From an uncultured Rhodospirillales bacterium (GTDB taxonomy: Bacteria > Pseudomonadota > Alphaproteobacteria > Rhodospirillales > UBA2165): a stretch of 64,000 nucleotides of DNA. Under the pieces are notes generated by a model that was given only the letters and a program-made list of their open reading frames with translations, did no database searches and was not told where the DNA came from. This document shows, piece by piece, positions 28,270 to 37,064 of the stretch; within the stretch, counting starts at the first letter, position 1, and every line of letters starts with the position of its first letter. Both the position numbers and the translations under genes were made by a program. Where the stretch lies: the NCBI GenBank assembly GCA_913055735.1, contig CAJXKD010000002.1, positions 536,150 to 600,149 on the forward strand. The letters are read 5' to 3'.

Positions 28270-28341
28270 GCGGACCCTGCTGAGTTGGGGACCGCCGCAG
28301 TGATTTCACCGATCCGGCCGGGGTCTTTTTCCGGCCGCTAG
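28270..28341 (+). promoter_or_regulatory. Structured leader of rplM
   Basis: Between the promoter and rplM two hairpins can be drawn: GCGGACCC with GGGACCGC (28270-28295, one A-A mismatch) and CGGCCGG with CCGGCCG (about 28315-28338). Many bacteria autoregulate the L13-S9 operon through a leader hairpin; whether this one binds L13 is inference. Confidence 0.4.
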
Positions 28342-28354
28342 ATGGAACAAGAAA

Positions 28355-28819
28355 ATGAAAACCTATTCGGCAAAACCGTCCGATGTGAAGCGGGATTGGT
28401 TTGTGATCGACGCCCAGGACCTGGTGCTCGGCCGTCTGGCCAGCATTATCGCCATGCGCCTGCGCGGTAAGCACAAGCCCATGTACACGCCGCACATCGA
28501 TTGCGGTGACAACATCATCGTCGTCAACGCGGAGAAGGTGCACCTCACCGGCAATAAGCGGACTGACGAGAAATTTTATTGGCATACCGGGTACCCGGGT
28601 GGCATCAAGGAGCGCACCATGGAGCAGCTTCTCGACGGCGCTCACCCGGAACGGGTGATCCTCAAGGCGGTGGAGCGGATGATTACGCGCTCCCCCCTGG
28701 GCCGTCAGCAGATGCGCAAGCTACACGTCTATGCTGGTCCCGACCATCCGCATGAATCGCAAAAGCCGCAGGTGCTCGACATCGCGGCCATGAACCCCAA
28801 GAACAAGAGGAGCGTCTGA
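28355..28819 (+). CDS. rplM: 50S ribosomal protein L13
   Basis: 154 residues, normal size. [58 protein letters not shown] and [15 protein letters not shown] [18 protein letters not shown] are standard L13 blocks. Binds 23S rRNA early in large-subunit assembly. Co-transcribed with rpsI 2 nt downstream. Confidence 0.98.
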   Translation: MKTYSAKPSDVKRDWFVIDAQDLVLGRLASIIAMRLRGKHKPMYTPHIDCGDNIIVVNAEKVHLTGNKRTDEKFYWHTGYPGGIKERTMEQLLDGAHPERVILKAVERMITRSPLGRQQMRKLHVYAGPDHPHESQKPQVLDIAAMNPKNKRSV

Positions 28820-28821
28820 TC

Positions 28822-29319
28822 GTGGCTGACGAAGCGGCGACCCTAGAGAACCTCAAGGATGCGCTGGAAGGGACGGCTGCGGCCCCCGGCGCATTGGATA
28901 TGCCCGAGCCCGCCGAACCCAAGGTGGACGAACAAGGCCGTGCCTATGCCACTGGCAAGCGGAAGAATGCCGTGGCCCGGGTGTGGATCAAACCGGGCAG
29001 TGGCAAGATTTCGGTCAATGGCCGCGACGTGGAAAAATTTTTCGCGCGTCCGGTGCTGCGCATGGTGATCAACCAGCCTTTCCAGGTGGTGAACCGGGCG
29101 AACCAATATGACGTGGTATGCACGGTGACCGGCGGTGGTTTGTCCGGCCAGGCGGGTGCGGTGCGTCACGGCATTTCCAAGGCTCTGACCTATCACGACC
29201 CGGAATTGCGCTCGGCGCTCAAGAAGGTCGGCTTCCTGACCCGCGATAGCCGCGTGGTGGAACGGAAAAAGTATGGCCGCGCCAAGGCGCGACGGAGCTA
29301 TCAGTTCTCCAAGCGCTAA
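28822..29319 (+). CDS. rpsI: 30S ribosomal protein S9
   Basis: 165 residues from a GTG start 2 nt after rplM. The core ([32 protein letters not shown], and the C-terminal [16 protein letters not shown]) is typical S9. The first ~40 residues are an acidic extension ([19 protein letters not shown]) common in alphaproteobacteria. The final SKR tail reaches the ribosomal P site. Confidence 0.97.
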   Translation: MADEAATLENLKDALEGTAAAPGALDMPEPAEPKVDEQGRAYATGKRKNAVARVWIKPGSGKISVNGRDVEKFFARPVLRMVINQPFQVVNRANQYDVVCTVTGGGLSGQAGAVRHGISKALTYHDPELRSALKKVGFLTRDSRVVERKKYGRAKARRSYQFSKR

Positions 29320-29348
29320 TCCGCGAAGGTGCTCTAAAGACTGGCAAG

Positions 29349-29377
29349 AGGGCGTCCTTCACGGGACGCCCTTTTTC
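29349..29377 (+). terminator. Intrinsic terminator after rplM-rpsI
   Basis: GGGCGTCC and GGACGCCC form a perfect 8-bp stem with a short loop, followed by TTTTT; 30 nt after rpsI stops. Confidence 0.93.
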
Positions 29378-29421
29378 GTTGTAATAGTCCCGTTCACGAC
29401 ATCGAACCAAGAAAGAGAACA

Positions 29422-30096
29422 ATGATGGTAACCGAGAGAGAAGACCAAATCCCCAAGGGGGTCATGCTGCTGACCGGCATTTTCGTCGGCGGCCTAATCA
29501 TTGCGGCGCCGCTGGCCGTGAAGCTCATCGACGTCGGGTTCGGCATCGTGGTGACGGCGGGCGTGCTGGCCTATTCCATAACCTTTCCCATCACCGATAT
29601 CTTTTCCGAGGTCTATGGGCGCCGCGCCGCGCACCGGGTCGTCCGGGCGGGATTCGCGACCTTGATCGTGGTGTTCGGGCTGATCCAACTTTCGATCCAT
29701 TGGACGCCGGCGTCCTTCTGGGAAAGCGAGCCGGCCTTCCTGTCGGTGATGGATTCGAGTTTGCGGATCATCGTCGCAAGCCTGCTGGCCTATGCCATCA
29801 GCCAGACCTTCGACGTGTGGTTCTTCGCCAAAATTCGAGCCCAGACCGGTGGGCGCTATTTGTGGCTGCGTAACAATTTATGCACCGTTGTGTCGCAAGC
29901 TCTCGATACGTTCATTTGGACGGCGGCGGCCTTGTATGGCGTCTATGGAACGGCGGAACTGTGGCAGATCTTTTACGGCGAATGGGGCGCCAAGGTGGCG
30001 ATCGCCGCGCTCGATACGCCGTTCGTTTATCTCGGCGTGTGGTGGCTGCGACGCGGCGGTGGGCAGCGGGGAACCCCTGAGTTGGCAAGGGCGTAA
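29422..30096 (+). CDS. Queuosine precursor transporter (YhhQ/VUT family)
   Basis: 224 residues with about six hydrophobic segments. Family blocks are TFPITDIFSEVYGRRAAHRVV, ISQTFDVWFFAKIRAQTGGR without gaps, WLRNNLCTVVSQALDTFIW and ALDTPFVYLGVWWL. Members import queuosine precursors such as preQ0/preQ1. Single gene between the rpsI terminator and argC. No preQ1 riboswitch fits in the short 5' region. Confidence 0.88.
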   Translation: MMVTEREDQIPKGVMLLTGIFVGGLIIAAPLAVKLIDVGFGIVVTAGVLAYSITFPITDIFSEVYGRRAAHRVVRAGFATLIVVFGLIQLSIHWTPASFWESEPAFLSVMDSSLRIIVASLLAYAISQTFDVWFFAKIRAQTGGRYLWLRNNLCTVVSQALDTFIWTAAALYGVYGTAELWQIFYGEWGAKVAIAALDTPFVYLGVWWLRRGGGQRGTPELARA

Positions 30097-30139
30097 AGGC
30101 ACAGACTAACAAACGGACCAGCAAAACGGACTTGGGATC

Positions 30140-31111
30140 ATGACGGCGAAGATATTCATCGACGGTGAAGTGGGAACCACGGGGTTGCAGATTCGCGCGC
30201 GCCTCGAGGGCCGCTCCGATGTATCGCTCATCAGCCTCGACGAAGCGGTGCGCAAGGACGCCTCGGCGCGCCGCGACGCCCACGCCGAGGCGGATGTCTC
30301 CATCCTATGTTTGCCCGACGACGCGGCGCGGGAAGCCGTCGCCTTGATCGACGATCCCGATGCGCGGGTGATCGATGCCTCGACGGCACATCGGACCGCC
30401 GACGGCTGGCTCTATGGCTTCGCCGAAATGACCCATGATCAGGGGATGCGGATCGCGGATGCGCGCCGGGTGAGCAACCCCGGCTGCTATGCGCTGTCGT
30501 CCGTGGCGCTCCTCCGGCCGTTGGTGTCCGAAGGGTTGGTGCCGTCCGACTTTCCGGTCACCATCAACGCCGTTTCTGGCTATACCGGCGGCGGCAAGGC
30601 CCTGATCGAACGCATGGAGAACCCCAAGGCTGCGGACGCTATCTCCAGCGACTATTTCGTCTATGGGCTGGGGCTCGAGCATAAGCATGTGCCCGAGATC
30701 CAAGTGCGCTCTCTGCTCGATCACCGGCCGCTGTTCGTGCCCAGCGTCGGACGCTTCCGTCAGGGCATGATCGTGCAGGTGCCGTTGCAGCTGGACGCGC
30801 TGCCCGACACGCCGACGGTGGATGCCGTCCACGCCTGTCTCGCCGATTGGTACCGGGGGCGGACCTTCGTCAGCGTCGCCGATCCGGCCGACGCGGCGGC
30901 GCACGTGGCGCAGCTGGATCCTGAAGCGCTCAACTGGACCAATCATTTGCGTATTTACGTGTTCGGCAACGCCAAGCACGGCCAAGCCGTGTTGGCGGCG
31001 GTTTCCGACAACCTCGGCAAGGGCGCGGCAGGCAGCGCGGTGCAGAACATGAATTTGATGCTGGGCTTCGCCGAAACGACCGGTCTCGAAGAACCATTGA
31101 AGGCCGCGTAG
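30140..31111 (+). CDS. argC: N-acetyl-gamma-glutamyl-phosphate reductase (short type)
   Basis: 323 residues. Third step of arginine synthesis, reducing N-acetylglutamyl phosphate with NADPH. The NAD-binding start is IFIDGEVGTTGLQIRARL and the catalytic Cys lies in VSNPGCYALSSVALL; AVSGYTGGGKALIE and GLEHKHVPEIQ follow. This is the shorter class of ArgC. It opposes the hypothetical gene at 31118 with 6 nt between the stops. Confidence 0.94.
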   Translation: MTAKIFIDGEVGTTGLQIRARLEGRSDVSLISLDEAVRKDASARRDAHAEADVSILCLPDDAAREAVALIDDPDARVIDASTAHRTADGWLYGFAEMTHDQGMRIADARRVSNPGCYALSSVALLRPLVSEGLVPSDFPVTINAVSGYTGGGKALIERMENPKAADAISSDYFVYGLGLEHKHVPEIQVRSLLDHRPLFVPSVGRFRQGMIVQVPLQLDALPDTPTVDAVHACLADWYRGRTFVSVADPADAAAHVAQLDPEALNWTNHLRIYVFGNAKHGQAVLAAVSDNLGKGAAGSAVQNMNLMLGFAETTGLEEPLKAA

Positions 31112-31117
31112 GAAAAA

Positions 31118-31858
31118 TTACGCCTTCTTGGTGCCGGTTCCGTTTAACAGGTTGGGGAAGGGGGCGCCGAGGGGCAACCCTTCGGCTTTGGCTTGCGCTT
31201 TCCAAACGAGATCGATGATTTGGCGGATGCCGGCGGCAACCGGCTGCGCCTCCTTGCCGAATTTGGACGTGATCACGCCGGCTTCGGCCACCAATCCCCA
31301 AAACGCGTCGAGGTCGGACACCCGGTAATCGACTTCCGATTCCGCCTTTTTCAATTGCATCTGGAGCCGGTGTTTGTAATCGGCGGGGAATAGGTTCGAT
31401 CCACCGACCGTATTGCGGAGGTTGTGGGTCAGCTTCTCCAGCTTGGCGACGTCCGCCTTGTCGAATTCATAGAAGAAACCTTGGCCCAGGCGCCGCAGGG
31501 TCTCCATTTCAATGCGTTCGATCCGTTCGACGGCGATCTTCTCGGCCTGGGCCTTGAAGTGCGGCTCCATCGTCTTCTCGACCTCATCGAAGAAGGCGGC
31601 CATGAGATCGAAATTCTTGTGGCCGTCGGGGCCCAGCTTCGGTTTTTTGAGGGAAATCCCGTCGATCCGCTCGGCGAAGGCCTTGGTGGCGATCATCAAC
31701 TCGATCAGGGGATCGAGATTGCCTTCCGCGTAGCGTTCGCTCACGGGCTCGGTGGATTTCTTGATTTTCTGGGCGCGCTCATGGAATTTGTGCAGCAGCA
31801 AATGGACGACCGTCGTCGGGTCGTCGGGCAGCTGGGAAAGGAAATTATCGCCGGTCAT
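31118..31858 (-). CDS. Conserved-looking hypothetical protein, mostly helical
   Basis: 246 residues, no signal peptide or membrane segments. Charged and helical (VHLLLHKFHERAQKIKKSTE, IERIEMETLRRLGQGFFYEF). I do not recognise a domain. It is not clearly in an operon: argC is convergent, and the DUF1761 gene is 105 nt upstream in the same direction. The codon pattern is like that of neighbours, so it is very likely a real gene. Confidence 0.75.
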   Translation of the reverse strand: MTGDNFLSQLPDDPTTVVHLLLHKFHERAQKIKKSTEPVSERYAEGNLDPLIELMIATKAFAERIDGISLKKPKLGPDGHKNFDLMAAFFDEVEKTMEPHFKAQAEKIAVERIERIEMETLRRLGQGFFYEFDKADVAKLEKLTHNLRNTVGGSNLFPADYKHRLQMQLKKAESEVDYRVSDLDAFWGLVAEAGVITSKFGKEAQPVAAGIRQIIDLVWKAQAKAEGLPLGAPFPNLLNGTGTKKA

Positions 31859-31963
31859 GATCTTCGTATGATCTGGTGACGGAAAAGCCCGAGATCAACG
31901 AATCCCACCGCCAAAAGGGCCGGGAATTGGTAAATTTCTGTAAATTTGGGGCGTGTTTGGCCG

Positions 31964-32371
31964 CTAGCCGCCGAATAGGCCGAGAACCAAGCCCTGAATG
32001 ACCAATACTGCCAGCCAGTGAACCCCGTCGATCACGGTCTGCATGCGCTTGGCGCCTTCGTAGAACTGATTGGTGATCATCGTGGTGGCGACGAAACCAA
32101 GCCAGACGAAGGCACCGGAAATCACGCCGGCGCGCGGTGTCACGTTGCCCATGTGATAAAGGATGCCCGCAAGCACGAAAGCCATGAGCAGTTGCAGGAG
32201 GAAACTGATCCCGAAGACGAATGGCGGCTGGGCGGATTTGAGCTCTTCCTTGGATTTGCCGAGGGCCTCCATCCATTGCTTGCCGAAAGTCAGGTAATAG
32301 AGAGCGCCGAAAACGAAGCTTGCCACCGCGGCGGCCAACACCCCCCAATAGTTCAAGACCGAGAAATCCAT
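31964..32371 (-). CDS. DUF1761 family membrane protein
   Basis: 135 residues with four predicted membrane helices: VLAAAVASFVFGALYYLTF, FGISFLLQLLMAFVLAGIL, AGVISGAFVWLGFVATTM and WLAVLVIQGLVLGLF. The WGVL..FVFGALYY..FGKQWM pattern is that of DUF1761. Function unknown. Confidence 0.82.
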   Translation of the reverse strand: MDFSVLNYWGVLAAAVASFVFGALYYLTFGKQWMEALGKSKEELKSAQPPFVFGISFLLQLLMAFVLAGILYHMGNVTPRAGVISGAFVWLGFVATTMITNQFYEGAKRMQTVIDGVHWLAVLVIQGLVLGLFGG

Positions 32372-32420
32372 CCGATGTCCTCCCGTTCGGCGGCTCTATG
32401 ACCGCCCTTGGGTACGCACT

Positions 32421-34451
32421 TTATACATCGATCATGTCTTCTTCCAGTTCCGCGGCATGGGCCTGGATGAAAGCGAGGCGCAGTTCCGGTTTGCGGCCCA
32501 TGAGGCTTTCCACCACCTGGGCGGTATCCTCGGCTTCCTTCTGCTCTTCCGTGGAATGGCCGTGCGGCACGGTGACGCGCAGCAGGGTCCGGGTGGCGGG
32601 CGCCATGGCCGTTTCCTTGAGCTGGGCGGGCGGCATTTCGCCGAGGCCCTTGAAGCGGCTGACCTCGATCTTGCCACGCCCTTTGAAGGACTCCTCGATC
32701 AGCGCGTCCTTGTGCGCATCATCCATGGCGTAGGCCGTCGTGCCGCCTTGGCTGAGCCGATAAAGGGGAGGTTGCGCGATAAAAAGATGTCCATTTTCAA
32801 TAAGTCGTGGCATTTCTTTAAAAAAGAACGTCATCAACAGCGAAGCGATATGGGCGCCGTCGACGTCGGCGTCGGTCATGATGATGATCTTGTCGTAGCG
32901 TAAGTCTTCATCCTTGTAGCGCGACCCGGTGCCGCAGCCGAGTGCCTCCACCAGATCGTTGAGTTCCTGGTTGGCATTGAGCTTGTCGGCCGACGCGCTG
33001 GCGACGTTGAGGATCTTGCCCCGCAACGGCAGTACCGCCTGGGTCGCCCGGTCGCGCGCCTGTTTCGCGGAACCGCCCGCGGAATCGCCTTCGACGATGA
33101 ACAGTTCCGTGCCCTTGGCCGAATTGTGCGAACAGTCGGCAAGCTTGCCGGGCAGGCGCAGGCGGCGGGTGGCCGATTGCCGCTTGAGGGTCTTTTCCTG
33201 GCGTTTGCGGGTCCGCTCCTGGCTGCGCTCGATAATGCGCTCCAACAGCCGGTTGGCGGCCTTAGGGTCGCCCGATAGCCAGTGATCGAAATGGTCACTG
33301 ACGGCGGTTTCGACCAACCGCGCCGCTTCGGGCGAGGCGAGCTTTTCCTTGGTCTGGCCTTGGAACTGGGGCTCGTGGATGAATACCGACAGCATCACGC
33401 AGGCGCCGCCCAATACGTCCTCGGCGTTGACCTTGGCGGCGGCCTTGTTGCCGGTGAGTTCCCCATAGGCGCGGACACCTTTCATTAGGGCCGTGCGGAA
33501 ACCGGCTTCATGGGTGCCGCCTTCGGGGGTCGGAACGGTATTGCAGTAGGAATTGAAATACTCGTCTTCGTCCTCTGGCCAAGCGACGGCCCATTCGACC
33601 CGGCCCGAACTGGTGTTGAGATTGGCCTGACCGCTGAAGTTCTTGGGCGTGAAAGTTGCCCGGTTTTCTATGGTTTGCTTGAGAAAGTCCTCGAGGCCAC
33701 CGGGAAAGTGCAGGGTCGCCTGGGCGGGCGTTTCCTTATCGCCCTTGACCAACGCCTCGTCACAGGACCAACGGATTTCGACGCCCCTGAACAAGTAGGC
33801 TTTCGACCGTGCCATACGATAGAGCAATGCGGGGCGGAACGCCGCCTTGGCGCCGAAGATCTTGTCGTCGGGATGGAACGAAATGCTGGTGCCGCGCCGG
33901 TTCGAGGCCTTGCCGACTTCCTTGAGTTTGCCTTTGGGTTTGCCGCGGCTGTATTCCTGCCGCCAGACCTTCTTGTCGCGCGCCACTTCGACGGTCAGCT
34001 GATCGGCAAGCGCGTTGACGACGCTGAGGCCGACGCCATGCAGGCCGCCGGAGACGGCGTAGACCTTGTCGTTGAACTTACCGCCGGAATGCAGCGTGGT
34101 GAGGATTACTTCTAAGGCCGACTTGGGTTTGAACTTGGGATGCGGGTCGGTGGGGATGCCGCGGCCATTGTCGCGCACCGTTATGGTCTGATCGGCGGCA
34201 AGCTCGATCTCGATGCGGTTGGCCTCGCCGGCGACCGCTTCGTCCATGGCATTGTCGAGCAATTCGGCGACCAAATGATGCAGGGCGCGCTCATCCGTGC
34301 CGCCGATATACATCCCCGGCCGCTTGCGGACGGGGTCCAAACCTTCGAGGACCTCGATGTCCTTGGCGGAGTAACTGCCCGATTTTTTACCGGTTTTGTT
34401 TTGGCCGGATTTTTTGGAAGAAGCGTCGGCGAAAAGATCTTTGTCTGTCAT
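32421..34451 (-). CDS. parE: DNA topoisomerase IV subunit B
   Basis: 676 residues. GHKL ATPase: ELLDNAMDEAVAGEANRIEI, DNGRGIPTDPHPKF and GGLHGVGLSVVNALAD; the TOPRIM part has EGDSAGGSAKQARDR and the metal site DADVDGAHIASLLMTFFF; the C-terminus includes RFKGLGEMPPAQL. Sequence between these blocks fits ParE rather than GyrB (short, no insertion). N-terminal ~30 residues are Lys/Ser-rich. Decatenates chromosomes together with ParC, which is not in the window. Confidence 0.95.
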   Translation of the reverse strand: MTDKDLFADASSKKSGQNKTGKKSGSYSAKDIEVLEGLDPVRKRPGMYIGGTDERALHHLVAELLDNAMDEAVAGEANRIEIELAADQTITVRDNGRGIPTDPHPKFKPKSALEVILTTLHSGGKFNDKVYAVSGGLHGVGLSVVNALADQLTVEVARDKKVWRQEYSRGKPKGKLKEVGKASNRRGTSISFHPDDKIFGAKAAFRPALLYRMARSKAYLFRGVEIRWSCDEALVKGDKETPAQATLHFPGGLEDFLKQTIENRATFTPKNFSGQANLNTSSGRVEWAVAWPEDEDEYFNSYCNTVPTPEGGTHEAGFRTALMKGVRAYGELTGNKAAAKVNAEDVLGGACVMLSVFIHEPQFQGQTKEKLASPEAARLVETAVSDHFDHWLSGDPKAANRLLERIIERSQERTRKRQEKTLKRQSATRRLRLPGKLADCSHNSAKGTELFIVEGDSAGGSAKQARDRATQAVLPLRGKILNVASASADKLNANQELNDLVEALGCGTGSRYKDEDLRYDKIIIMTDADVDGAHIASLLMTFFFKEMPRLIENGHLFIAQPPLYRLSQGGTTAYAMDDAHKDALIEESFKGRGKIEVSRFKGLGEMPPAQLKETAMAPATRTLLRVTVPHGHSTEEQKEAEDTAQVVESLMGRKPELRLAFIQAHAAELEEDMIDV

Positions 34452-34622
34452 GAAGGGCGCTTATCGTTTTTTGACCGTGTTTTGGCCATGGTGGCCGTGT
34501 TGGTTATTTATCTGCGGCGGTGTAGCGATCAATGGGATAGGATTTCCTTAATCCTGTAGACTTTCGCCAGAAAAATATCAACATATAGTGTGTTGCAGCG
34601 ACAATTCAGGAGTAGGGCCACA

Positions 34623-35033
34623 ATGGCCAATCCCCAAAACAATGACGGTGCGGGCGACGGTCCGAAAGGGCGGCTGACCCAATTGGTGCGCACCATGCCG
34701 CGCGACACCAATCCCATGGGCGACATGTTCGGCGGCTGGCTGCTGTCGCAAATGGACTTGGCGGGCGGCACCTTCGTCGAATATCGCGCCCGGGGGCGGA
34801 CGGCGACCGTGGCGATCAAGGAGATGACCTTCCACGAACGGGTGTTCGTCGGCGATCTGCTCGCCTGCTATTGCGAAACGCTGCGCGAGGGCCGGACCTC
34901 CATCACCGTCAAGGTCGAGGCCTGGGTGCTGGCGCGCGCCAATCTCGAAACGAAAATCAAAGTGACCGAAGGCGTCTTCACTTACGTCGCGGTGGACAGT
35001 GAGGGCCGGCCGCGCCCCCTGCCTCCGCAATAG
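34623..35033 (+). CDS. Acyl-CoA thioesterase, hotdog fold (YciA type)
   Basis: 136 residues from the ATG at 34623, preceded by AGGAG; an upstream ATG-like extension lacks this. Family blocks are LVRTMPRDTNPMGDMFGGWL (with the catalytic N-x-x-G-D-x-F-G-G-W), LAGGTFVEYRARGR and VTEGVFTYVAVD. Hydrolyses acyl-CoAs. Divergent from parE. Confidence 0.9.
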   Translation: MANPQNNDGAGDGPKGRLTQLVRTMPRDTNPMGDMFGGWLLSQMDLAGGTFVEYRARGRTATVAIKEMTFHERVFVGDLLACYCETLREGRTSITVKVEAWVLARANLETKIKVTEGVFTYVAVDSEGRPRPLPPQ

Positions 35034-35039
35034 TCGGCG

Positions 35040-35123
35040 TCAAAGCACCAGCATCGCCAGATAGCCCATGCCCATGATGGACACGAGGGCGGTGCCGTCT
35101 TTCACGAAATTGATGAGTGTCAT
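35040..35123 (-). CDS. Very short hydrophobic protein (27 residues)
   Basis: An ATG at 35123 preceded at 6-7 nt by GGAGGG opens a frame reading MTLINFVKDGTALVSIMGMG then YLAMLVL and TGA. The C-terminal 17 residues are hydrophobic enough for one membrane segment. It is too short for routine gene finders. It is downstream of the TRAP large permease in the same direction, with a perfect 8-bp inverted repeat at 35137-35159 immediately before its ribosome binding site. Function unknown; it could be a small membrane partner or a chance frame. Confidence 0.48.
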   Translation of the reverse strand: MTLINFVKDGTALVSIMGMGYLAMLVL

Positions 35124-35136
35124 GATCGTTCCCTCC

Positions 35137-35159
35137 ATCTAGAGCGCGGCACTCTAGAT
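35137..35159. promoter_or_regulatory. Perfect inverted repeat upstream of the 27-residue gene
   Basis: ATCTAGAG (35137-35144) and CTCTAGAT (35152-35159) are separated by 7 nt, 14-36 nt before the short gene's start codon. AT-rich DNA (35160-35220) lies on the promoter side. It could be an operator; as a hairpin it lacks a T-tract in the minus direction. Confidence 0.45.
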
Positions 35160-35232
35160 AGAAAAGAACAAAATAGCAACATTTTTTATTTATGATTATT
35201 TATCAATGGATTGAGTTTTCCATGCCGCGCCG

Positions 35233-36534
35233 TCAGTAAAGCGCCCCGGGTAGCCACAAGGCGAGGGCCGGGATCAGCATCAGCGCCAATACCGTCGCGG
35301 CGTGCGCCCACAGGAAGGGCAGGATGCCGCGATAGATATTGCCGAGGCCCACGTCCGGCAGTTGCCCGCGTATGACGAAGATGTTGAGCCCGACGGGCGG
35401 GGTGATCAGCCCGACTTCGGTGACCAGCAGCACCAGGATGCCGAACCAGATCGGGTCGTAGCCGGCACCGACGGCAACGGGCAGGAAAATGGGGATGGTA
35501 ATCAGGATCATGGAGATGGCGTCGAGAAAAAAGCCGAGCACGATGTAAAACGCGATGATGATCAGCATCATCACCCAGGGCGCGGCGCCCATGGCCACCA
35601 TGCCGTTGCCGAGCGCGTTGGGAAGCTGCGTCAGTGCCATGAAATAAGCGAACAGAAAGGCACCAATGACGATCAGGAATAGGGACGCGGTGGTCCAGAT
35701 GGTTTCGAGAAGAGCGTCGATGAAATCCCTTACCGAGAGGGAGCGCGTCGCAAAAGCGATCACGATGGCGACGAAGGCGGCGACACCCGCGGCCTCGGTC
35801 GGGCTCATGAAACCCGAATAAATGCCGCCGACGGCAATGCCGAACAGCACGAAGATCTTCCACAGCCCGACCATGGCGGCGAGACGGTCTGACCACGGCA
35901 TGGAGTCCGCCGCGGGCAATTCGTCGGGCCAGATCCTGCCGTATCCCCAGATCACCACGAGATGCAGGGCGGTGGCGAGGATGCCGGGGATCAAAGCCGC
36001 GGCGAACAGTTGCGGCACCCCTTGTTCGGCGACAATGGCATAGATGATCAGAATCAATGATGGTGGGATCAACGAGCCCAGGGTCCCCGCCGAAGCGACG
36101 GTGCCGGTGGCGATGGATTCCGCATAGCCGTACTTGCGCATTTCCGGGATGGCCACCCGCGACATGGTCGCCGCGGCGGCGAGGGACGAGCCCGAAATGG
36201 CGCCGAAGCCCGCGCAGGCGCCGACGGTACCCATGGCAAGAGCGCCGCGCGCCCCCGAGAAGATGGCGTTGGCGGCCTTGTAGAGTTCCGCCGACATGCC
36301 CGATTTGGAGGCCACGGCGCCCATCAGGATGAACAGCGGCAACACGGTGAAGGAATATTTGTCGGTGAGATCGTAGGGCGTGCCCGCCAAGGCGATCAGG
36401 GCGCGGTGGAAGTCGTCGATGGCGGCATATCCAAAAAAACCGACAAGGGCGAGGGCAATGGCGACCGGCACGCGTAAAAGGATAAGGCCGAGCAAGCCCG
36501 CCATGGCGACGACACCGATTAATTGGGAACTCAT
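35233..36534 (-). CDS. TRAP transporter, large permease subunit (DctM type)
   Basis: 433 residues with about 12 membrane helices. Typical blocks: LRVPVAIALALVGFFGYAAI, TVLPLFILMGAVASKSGM, GAISGSSLAAAATMSRVAIP, GTLGSLIPPSLILIIYAIVA, MSPTEAAGVAAF and TPPVGLNIFVIRG. The main pore of a sodium-driven periplasmic-binding-protein-dependent importer. It starts 10 nt after the small permease gene stops; all three TRAP genes form one operon. Confidence 0.93.
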   Translation of the reverse strand: MSSQLIGVVAMAGLLGLILLRVPVAIALALVGFFGYAAIDDFHRALIALAGTPYDLTDKYSFTVLPLFILMGAVASKSGMSAELYKAANAIFSGARGALAMGTVGACAGFGAISGSSLAAAATMSRVAIPEMRKYGYAESIATGTVASAGTLGSLIPPSLILIIYAIVAEQGVPQLFAAALIPGILATALHLVVIWGYGRIWPDELPAADSMPWSDRLAAMVGLWKIFVLFGIAVGGIYSGFMSPTEAAGVAAFVAIVIAFATRSLSVRDFIDALLETIWTTASLFLIVIGAFLFAYFMALTQLPNALGNGMVAMGAAPWVMMLIIIAFYIVLGFFLDAISMILITIPIFLPVAVGAGYDPIWFGILVLLVTEVGLITPPVGLNIFVIRGQLPDVGLGNIYRGILPFLWAHAATVLALMLIPALALWLPGALY

Positions 36535-36544
36535 CTTTTGCGCT

Positions 36545-37048
36545 CTACTCGATGTCGTGGCCGGGGTGGGGGACGGACGGCTCGCGGCGGCACAGACGAT
36601 GAACGATCAGCCACAAGGCCGCGGGGATGGAGAGATAGAAACCGAACAGGATGGGGATCCAGAAGTAGAAGCGGTCGATCTCCATAACCATGGTGTATTG
36701 GTTGCGGTGCAGCTTGCCCATGGCCGGTTCGATCATGGCGATGGCGGATACAGTGAAGAACGCCAGGGTCAGAACCAGGCCCAGGACATAAAGGCGGCGA
36801 GTGATCCGTTTCGGGGCGATATTGTCGACAACATCGACGACGATGTTGTCATCGCGCAATACCGCGCCCGGTAACGCGATGAAAATGATTCCCATGAGCA
36901 GGAGCTCGGAATACTCAACCAGGCCGAGTTCCGTGTGGTCGAAAAACTCACGCGCCAGCACGGCGTAAACCGTGTAGCACATGAGAAGGACAAGAAGAGC
37001 GGCGGCGGCGAAGCCGAAGGGCCTCGCCGCCTTTTCGAACGCCGTCAT
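36545..37048 (-). CDS. TRAP transporter, small permease subunit (DctQ type)
   Basis: 167 residues with four membrane helices (AAALLVLLMCYTVYAVLARE, LLMGIIFIALPGAVLRDDNI, VLGLVLTLAFFTVSAIAMIE, IPILFGFYLSIPAALWLIV). The segment following helix two (VDVVDNIAPKRITRRL) matches DctQ. It sits between the binding protein (16 nt upstream) and the large permease. Confidence 0.9.
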   Translation of the reverse strand: MTAFEKAARPFGFAAAALLVLLMCYTVYAVLAREFFDHTELGLVEYSELLLMGIIFIALPGAVLRDDNIVVDVVDNIAPKRITRRLYVLGLVLTLAFFTVSAIAMIEPAMGKLHRNQYTMVMEIDRFYFWIPILFGFYLSIPAALWLIVHRLCRREPSVPHPGHDIE

Positions 37049-37064
37049 TTGTTGCCGGCTCCGC

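Noticed and set aside
29379..29421. preQ1 riboswitch ahead of the queuosine precursor transporter
   Set aside because: The 43-nt interval shows no preQ1-type pseudoknot pattern that I could draw.
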